This document shows, piece after piece, positions 45,628-52,032 of a DNA stretch of 52,032 nt; the stretch's first letter is position 1, and each line of letters begins with the position of its first letter. The DNA comes from Acinetobacter sp. ANC 4204 (GTDB taxonomy: Bacteria; Pseudomonadota; Gammaproteobacteria; Pseudomonadales; Moraxellaceae). The notes beneath the pieces are model-generated. The model worked only from the letters and a program-made list of their open reading frames with translations. It was not told where the DNA came from and did no database searches. Location of the stretch: NCBI RefSeq assembly GCF_002135205.1, contig NZ_NEFZ01000012.1, positions 1 to 52,032 on the forward strand. Direction: 5' to 3'. Made by a program: the position numbers and the translations under genes.

Positions 45628-45814
45628 CAATTTATCCACAATGAAAATAAACGGAAGCTTTAGTTTACCTTGTTTCCTGTATTTTGTGGGCAACAATCCT
45701 GCAGCTTAAGATAGAGTTTAATGAAAAATTACTTTTAAGCGCATCGGCAAATAAGTAGAAATCTTATTTTTGAACTAGAATGATTTTAAGAATTAAAAGA
45801 ATAGGTGAACGTTA

Positions 45815-46159
45815 ATGACGATTACAGATATAGCCCAAAGCTTTTCCATCGGGCAATTCAGCCAAGTTCAGCCGTATTTTTCACAAAATATTGTATGGGA
45901 AATCATCGACGAGCGACAGCTCTCAGGCATCGACCAAGTTCTAAAACATTGCCACTCTATTGAAAATTATTTTAAGCGCATATCGCATGAGTTCCAAATC
46001 CAAGCGGTTCATCAAGTAGCTCATCATGTAATTATTCAAGGTGAAGCGCAATTCCATGATGCCAAGCAGACATCCCGAATTTCTGCTTGTGATGTCTATA
46101 ACTTTGATGCTTTAAATCAACTGGTTCAAATTCAATCCTATTGTATTTCAATCCAATAA
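45815..46159 (+). CDS. NTF2/SnoaL-like small protein
   Basis: The 114-residue product has the cone-shaped alpha+beta NTF2 pattern: an N-terminal helix (IAQSFSIGQFSQVQPYF), VWEIIDERQLSG, IDQVLKHCHSIENYF, QAVHQVAHHVIIQGEAQF and C-terminal strands. Many such proteins are ligand-binding or simply structural, and no catalytic set is clear. It stands alone between hisD (divergent) and a terminator, converging on hisG. Confidence 0.6.
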   Translation: MTITDIAQSFSIGQFSQVQPYFSQNIVWEIIDERQLSGIDQVLKHCHSIENYFKRISHEFQIQAVHQVAHHVIIQGEAQFHDAKQTSRISACDVYNFDALNQLVQIQSYCISIQ

Positions 46160-46183
46160 AAATATTAAAAATGAGTACGCACA

Positions 46184-46213
46184 AAAAAACCGCCATCATA
46201 GATAGCGGTTTCT
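46184..46213. terminator. Terminator between the NTF2-like gene and hisG
   Basis: AAACCGC (46187-46193) pairs with GCGGTTT (46205-46211) with A and T runs beside it; useful to both converging genes. Confidence 0.7.
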
Positions 46214-46232
46214 TTAAACACAAAAGATCAAC

Positions 46233-48190
<1,958 letters not shown>

Positions 48191-48196
48191 CTAGTA

Positions 48197-48448
48197 TTAA
48201 GCTCCGAATAAGCTTGCTTTACGCCATTCTTCTTTAGTCATTGCACGAATAGTCACCGCATGCACTTCGCCACTTGCGATATAAGAATTTAATGGTGCAT
48301 AAACAGCTTGCTGACGCGCAACAGGACGCTTGCCTTCGAATTGATCATCGACAATACGTAAGTCAAACTTTCCGCCTTGCCCACTAACTGCAACCTCAGC
48401 TTCAGGAAAAGCAGCTTTTAAAATTTCAGTGAGCTGTTCACTATTCAT
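48197..48448 (-). CDS. ibaG: BolA/IbaG-family protein
   Basis: The 83-residue protein has the BolA fold with the conserved HAVTIRAMT region, including the His that can bind an Fe-S cluster with monothiol glutaredoxin. Its size and place next to murA match IbaG (YrbA), which affects acid resistance and envelope homeostasis. ATG 48448 is preferred to GTG 48451 since GAGG lies about 9 bases upstream. It begins the ibaG-murA-hisG unit. Confidence 0.92.
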   Translation of the reverse strand: MNSEQLTEILKAAFPEAEVAVSGQGGKFDLRIVDDQFEGKRPVARQQAVYAPLNSYIASGEVHAVTIRAMTKEEWRKASLFGA

Positions 48449-48542
48449 CACAAAGACCTCTTATAGGACCAACGGTGTAAAAACCTGCCATTTTACTATA
48501 AATCTGAAAAATAAAGCATTAGACCCATACACTTTATATATA

Positions 48543-48572
48543 AAAAAAGAGGTTCAAAAAAACCTCTTTTTG
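48543..48572 (-). terminator. Terminator after hpf
   Basis: On the minus strand AAAAAGAGGTT, a short loop and AACCTCTTTTTTT form an about 10-bp stem with a T-run, just past the hpf stop. Confidence 0.8.
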
Positions 48573-48585
48573 CTTAAAAATCAAA

Positions 48586-48918
48586 CTAAATGGCAATAGG
48601 TTGGTAAACTTGCTGCATTTTACGATGCTTATCGAGCTGTCTTTTGAGTTTTTCTGATAATTTTTTAATCGACGTATACATATCATCTGCTGAAGCCTGA
48701 GCAAAAAATTCAATGCCCGGTAAACGGATAATTGCTTCTGCAATATGATTGCTACTGCCTTTTTTAGTATGTTTATCGACCTGATGATCTTTGGTCAATT
48801 TTACCTGCATACTGTTCACTTGATCAATATGCTTGGTCATTTCTGCAAACTTGCAGCGAATAGTATCTTCAATAGCTGGGGTAATGCTTAAATGGTGTCC
48901 ACGAATTGTTATTTGCAT
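48586..48918 (-). CDS. hpf: Ribosome hibernation-promoting factor (HPF/RaiA family)
   Basis: HPF binds the 30S decoding channel and promotes 70S/100S hibernation in stationary phase. The 110-residue, short-type protein starts MQITIRGHHLSITPAIEDTI, has QVKLTKDHQV and a basic C-terminal stretch KLKRQLDKHRKMQQVYQ. ATG 48918 is chosen over an upstream 30-residue extension because the family begins here and AGGG stands 9 bases before it. It follows rpoN, as is usual for short HPF. Confidence 0.92.
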   Translation of the reverse strand: MQITIRGHHLSITPAIEDTIRCKFAEMTKHIDQVNSMQVKLTKDHQVDKHTKKGSSNHIAEAIIRLPGIEFFAQASADDMYTSIKKLSEKLKRQLDKHRKMQQVYQPIAI

Positions 48919-49030
48919 ATATCTATCCCTCACCTTCATTAGGATTAATGAGGAAAAGCCAAGACGATTTAATGACTGCAAAACAACCAGTGCGTATAGA
49001 AACATCAAATCATTTTAGCCATTCCTTAAA

Positions 49031-49069
49031 GAAAAAAGAGGTTCATTATGTTGTCATAATGAACCTCTA
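49031..49069 (-). terminator. Terminator after rpoN
   Basis: On the minus strand a perfect 14-bp stem AGAGGTTCATTATG with an ACAA loop is followed by TTTTTTC, 20 bp after the rpoN stop. It separates rpoN from hpf, so hpf has its own promoter or depends on read-through. Confidence 0.88.
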
Positions 49070-49089
49070 GAATAGTCAGATTTTAAATT

Positions 49090-50544
49090 TTAGATCAAGA
49101 CTTTTCGTTCAGAAGATGACGGAATATGTAACGATTCACGATACTTTGCCACCGTCCGACGAGCAACATCAATCCCATCATCTTTTAAAAGATTGGCAAT
49201 TGCATTGTCAGACAAAGGTTTACGAGCATTCTCTTCAGCAATCAATTTTTTAATCTTGGCGCGAATTGCAGTTGAAGATGCTTCGCCACCTGAAGTTGTA
49301 CCGACATGACTTGAAAAGAAATATTTCAACTCGAACAAGCCGCGTGGCGTCAGCATATATTTATTTGTAGTTACGCGAGAAACGGTCGATTCGTGTAATT
49401 CTACCTCTTCGGCAATATCGCGAAGGACCAAAGGCTTCATGCCTTCAGCACCAATTTCTAAAAATGCGCGTTGATGTTCAATGATACACGTCGCCACTTT
49501 CAACAAGGTCTTATGCCGTTCGTCGACACTTTTAATAAAGTTTTTCGCATCCAACATCTGATTACGTAAGTACTGATTATCATCACTTTGATCAGCACGT
49601 TTAATCATATTGGCATAAAAAGAGTTAATACGCAGTTTAGGCATAATGTCTGGATTCAATGCCACTTGCCATTGCTCATTTTTCTTCATGACCACGACAT
49701 CAGGAATTTGATAATCCGAGTCTTTATCTTCAAATTCCAATCCTGGATGTGCTTTTAAAGTTTTTAATAAATCCACTGCACATTTTAATTGCTCTTGATT
49801 CAGCCCTGTTTGTTTAATCAGTTTAGCCAACTCATTGGTAATTAACAGCTCATAATTTTTCAGTAAAATCATGGCATCATTTCGACAAACAGTTTGTACA
49901 GGCAAGGCTTCTAACTGCACCATTAAACACTCAGCCAAATTACGAGAACCAACACCCAATGGATCTAAACGCTGAATATGTTTGAGCACGACAACGACTT
50001 CATCATCTTCCACTTCATCGTCATAGTCCATACTTTCTAAAAGGTGCTGAACTGAAGTCGTAATTTCTGAAATATCGCTATCTAAAAATCCTTTATCATC
50101 TAATGAGTCAATAATGCAATAAGCAATCAACTGATCCACTTGCGAAAAATGCAAAAGATTAATTTGCTCGAGCATATGCTCTTTTAAACCCAAATGCCCT
50201 TGGCGGTTATCTTCACGCTCTTCAAATTCTGCCGCACCGAGACTTGTCGGCTGATGTGTATAAACATCATCCCAATCTGTATCGACAGGTAAATCATCAG
50301 GTAAATGGTCAGCATTCAGTTCATTGGTTAAGTCTTTCTTATCTACTTCTTGCTCTTGTACACTAGATAAGCTTTCCATTGAAGATTGTTCTTCTACTTT
50401 TTCTAAAAGCGGGTTGCTATCGAGTTGGATCTGAATTTCTTGTTCAAGTTCAAGGCTCGACAATTGAAGCAATCGAATAGCTTGTTGTAATTGGGGGGTT
50501 AGCGACAAAGAGTTCGCAACTTTCAATCCAACAGATAACTTCAT
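49090..50544 (-). CDS. rpoN: RNA polymerase sigma-54 factor
   Basis: Sigma-54 directs RNA polymerase to -24/-12 promoters with help from AAA+ activators. The 484-residue protein has the Gln/Leu-rich region I (SLTPQLQQAIRLLQLSSLEL), an acidic linker of about residues 55-175 (EEREDNRQGHLG, DDEVEDDEVVV), the core-binding region, the HTH at about 380-410 and the RpoN box ARRTVAKYRE at 461-470. AGGG is 5 bases before the ATG. The lptB gene that usually precedes rpoN is absent; the upstream side is a non-coding stretch. Confidence 0.95.
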   Translation of the reverse strand: MKLSVGLKVANSLSLTPQLQQAIRLLQLSSLELEQEIQIQLDSNPLLEKVEEQSSMESLSSVQEQEVDKKDLTNELNADHLPDDLPVDTDWDDVYTHQPTSLGAAEFEEREDNRQGHLGLKEHMLEQINLLHFSQVDQLIAYCIIDSLDDKGFLDSDISEITTSVQHLLESMDYDDEVEDDEVVVVLKHIQRLDPLGVGSRNLAECLMVQLEALPVQTVCRNDAMILLKNYELLITNELAKLIKQTGLNQEQLKCAVDLLKTLKAHPGLEFEDKDSDYQIPDVVVMKKNEQWQVALNPDIMPKLRINSFYANMIKRADQSDDNQYLRNQMLDAKNFIKSVDERHKTLLKVATCIIEHQRAFLEIGAEGMKPLVLRDIAEEVELHESTVSRVTTNKYMLTPRGLFELKYFFSSHVGTTSGGEASSTAIRAKIKKLIAEENARKPLSDNAIANLLKDDGIDVARRTVAKYRESLHIPSSSERKVLI

Positions 50545-50926
50545 AGATCCCTACTCTTTTATACAACTTTTCTAAAGCACGCATTACAAGCAATTTTTGT
50601 GCCGTTTTATTTTTTATAGCATAAAAAATTCAAAAAACCTACAAATTTTGAGCATATTATTTTACGCAACCTGAATAACACAACATCATGCTTTACACAG
50701 ATTTTTATCAATTAAGAAAAAATAAATCATCCCATCCTATTTTAATAGACTCAACGCATACTTTCAGTTCGCTATAAGGGCCAATTAAATAAAAACATCA
50801 TCGTCATTCAACTTTGTAAAAACCTACGTATAGATATTTTTTAAAGTAATTTACACAACTCAAAAGTATTATTAAGAACCTCAAACATAGCTGTAGAACA
50901 TAATGCGTAAATTCAGCCTCCTATTT

Positions 50927-50963
50927 TGTAGATTGCACAGTATTGAGCACAGCGAAATCTACA
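50927..50963. repeat. Inverted repeat with internal direct repeats
   Basis: TGTAGATT (50927-50934) and AATCTACA (50956-50963) are perfect 8-bp inverted arms. GCACAG stands twice inside at 50935 and 50947. It ends 22 bp before a short open frame. Confidence 0.5.
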
Positions 50964-50985
50964 CTGTCAAATAAAGAAAGAAGCT

Positions 50986-51129
50986 ATGCAAGACCACCTC
51001 GGATACGGACTTAGCACACGCGCATTAAAAAACGATGGTTTTTTCATTATTCTAGGTGCATCAATCAATATTAATTGGTTAACCGCCATCACAAAACACT
51101 CGAAATTACTGGATGCTTTAGTCATGTAG
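50986..51129 (+). CDS. Possible 47-residue open frame, doubtful
   Basis: The frame encodes MQDHLGYGLSTRALKNDGFF and a further 27 residues ending in LLDALVM. It has a weak purine-rich site (AAAGAAAGAAG) 2 bases before the ATG and lies just after the inverted repeat. I recognise no family. It may be a decayed gene fragment rather than a working gene. Confidence 0.2.
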   Translation: MQDHLGYGLSTRALKNDGFFIILGASININWLTAITKHSKLLDALVM

Positions 51130-51362
51130 CCAAAACATACTGTGATATATCATCTGCATTGAAGCTGAACATCTTTCCTTAAACTCGCGTAAAACTATAT
51201 AATTTGATTTGGAAAATATGGGCAGGATTTGGGTCAATGAAGCTACCAACAAATGCAATACTCCTAGCTATTCCGTGATCAGCTTATGTGTCCCAGTAAA
51301 TATCCAATCACTAGTCTTGAGCGAAGCTAAATCCAATCAATCTAATTAAAAGCTTTATAAAA

Positions 51363-51387
51363 TAAAAAAGCCTGAAATTCATCAAGC
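51363..51387 (-). terminator. Terminator after the ankyrin gene
   Basis: On the minus strand GCTTGA, a 6-base loop and TCAGGC (one G-T pair) are followed by TTTTTT, about 20 bp beyond the stop. Confidence 0.55.
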
Positions 51388-51408
51388 CCTTGTATTCACT
51401 TTCTAAAA

Positions 51409-51720
51409 TTACAGACTTTTTAAATAGGAGGCAATTTCTAATTGTTCCGCCATTTCAGCCAGTTGTAATGCAGTATATTCACCTTTGTACTGAACATTTG
51501 CGCCTTTTTCAACCAGTAGTTTCACCACATCTAGATAACCATTTTCAGCAGCAGCTTGAAGCGCGCTATAGCCTTCATCATCAGTAGAATTCACATCTGT
51601 ACCGCTGGCAAGACTTTTTTCAACTTCTGCCAACTCACCTAAAGATGCCCAATAAACCAATTCAGGTAAATGCAGTTCATCATCGCTTTCAGGGATTGGG
51701 GAGAATGAACTAAGTTTCAT
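51409..51720 (-). CDS. Small ankyrin-repeat protein
   Basis: The 103-residue protein has ankyrin repeats from about residue 17: LPELVYWASLGELAEVEKSL and GTDVNSTDDEGYSALQAAAE, then NGYLDVVKLLVEKGANVQYK and a shortened third repeat EYTALQLAEMAEQLEIASYL. The typical DxxGxTALxxAAxxG pattern is clear in the second repeat. There is no signal peptide, so it is cytoplasmic. Such small proteins bind other proteins; the partner is not known. It stands alone beside the rRNA operon. Confidence 0.85.
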   Translation of the reverse strand: MKLSSFSPIPESDDELHLPELVYWASLGELAEVEKSLASGTDVNSTDDEGYSALQAAAENGYLDVVKLLVEKGANVQYKGEYTALQLAEMAEQLEIASYLKSL

Positions 51721-51911
51721 TAAACCACCTCAAAATTTAATTTTAGACCGAATATATAAAAGCATATTCATTAAAGGTAATCCAATCCATGTTTAAAAAC
51801 TTTCTATAAATTTAATTAAGTTAATATTAGCCATAGAGACCATCAATAACTCGAAACATCATTTTTATTTATTTTTTGATAAACCTCTTCCCGATTCACT
51901 AACCGCATAAT

Positions 51912-51948
51912 AAAAAAAGCCCCCTAACTTAATCGTTAGGGGGCTTTT
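51912..51948 (-). terminator. rRNA operon terminator
   Basis: On the minus strand AAAAGCCCCCTAAC, a short loop and GTTAGGGGGCTTTTTTT form a 10-bp GC-rich stem with T7, 10 bp past the end of the 5S gene. Confidence 0.92.
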
Positions 51949-51957
51949 GAATAATGA

Positions 51958-52032
51958 GCTGGCGATGACTTACTCTCACATGGCAAACGCCACACTACCA
52001 TCAGCGCTAAGAGGTTTCACTTCTGAGTTCGG
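51958..52032 (-). rRNA. rrf: 5S ribosomal RNA, 3' part (cut by window edge)
   Basis: Read on the minus strand the sequence is CCGAACTCAGAAGTGAAACC, then the loop with GCGCTGATGGTAGTGTGG and the end CATGTGAGAGTAAGTCATCG CCAGC, matching gammaproteobacterial 5S rRNA. About 75 of roughly 115 bases are inside. The rest of the operon should lie to the right of the window, transcribed leftwards. Confidence 0.95.

Larger units (their letters stand above)
50545..51408. other. 864-bp AT-rich stretch upstream of rpoN without a convincing gene
   Basis: No supported gene is seen. The left part should contain the rpoN promoter. At 50927-50963 is an inverted repeat, TGTAGATT...AATCTACA, enclosing two copies of GCACAG 12 bp apart. 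A 47-codon open frame at 50986-51129 and a 43-codon one from 51218 have no recognisable family. The region may be an eroded insertion or gene remains. Confidence 0.5.

Noticed and set aside
45628..45696. 23-codon extension of hisD
   Set aside because: The family starts near MRRLSTQ, and the extension is basic and hydrophobic with no conserved residues.
51218..51349. 43-codon plus-strand open frame starting ATG GGC AGG
   Set aside because: No ribosome binding site, no recognisable product and chance-like length in an AT-rich region.

Overview
The window is a piece of a bacterial chromosome that I place in Acinetobacter (Gammaproteobacteria, Moraxellaceae). The placement rests on a complete six-gene filA-filF cluster, an HemJ-type protoporphyrinogen oxidase, short-form HisG, the dad order (dadA, alr, ridA, permease, with a divergent Lrp-type regulator), AT-leaning codon use and short terminator-bounded transcription units. 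The species cannot be read from the sequence. No tRNA, insertion sequence, phage or CRISPR array was seen.

Layout, left to right. 1-3754: the str operon on the minus strand (rpsL, rpsG, fusA, start of tuf) behind a near-consensus sigma-70 promoter. 3822-8447: an EcsC-family protein, fabB with hemJ, and an acyltransferase-3 membrane protein. 8634-13611: a D-/L-alanine catabolic module (permease, RidA, alanine racemase, DadA) with its Lrp-family regulator divergent. 13625-18227: a hypothetical membrane-anchored protein, a HAD phosphatase, thiD, an AT-rich singleton fusing a nuclease-like domain to an ImmA/IrrE peptidase, and ogt. 18261-19050: two tandem SugE/Gdx guanidinium exporters behind a two-hairpin guanidine-II (mini-ykkC) riboswitch. 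19215-22795: a copper-resistance operon with four periplasmic or outer-membrane proteins rich in His and Met. 23144-23200: five DnaA-box-like 9-mers at exact 12-bp steps beside rpe. 23228-33327: mostly housekeeping genes (rpe, M48 peptidase, YjgN-like protein, fghA, a membrane-bound C13 peptidase, rsmJ, uppP, tsaB, gamma carbonic anhydrase, two NUDIX hydrolases).

33383-41395 holds the fil operon: FilA (abundant-looking secreted protein), FilB (anchored C39-like peptidase with Cys-His-Asp), FilC (outer-membrane barrel), FilD (FadL-like barrel), FilE (Pro/Gln-rich secreted protein) and FilF (large lipoprotein). Its parts list resembles the Pseudomonas Fap functional-amyloid secretion system, and I regard it as the best candidate for an under-described system here. 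A long leader hairpin precedes filA and a strong terminator separates filA from filB-F.

41650-50544: pabB, hisC, hisD, an NTF2-like gene, then rpoN, hpf, ibaG, murA and hisG on the minus strand. The right end has an 860-bp AT-rich stretch with no convincing gene, a small ankyrin protein, an rRNA-operon terminator and the 3' part of a 5S rRNA gene whose operon lies beyond the right edge.
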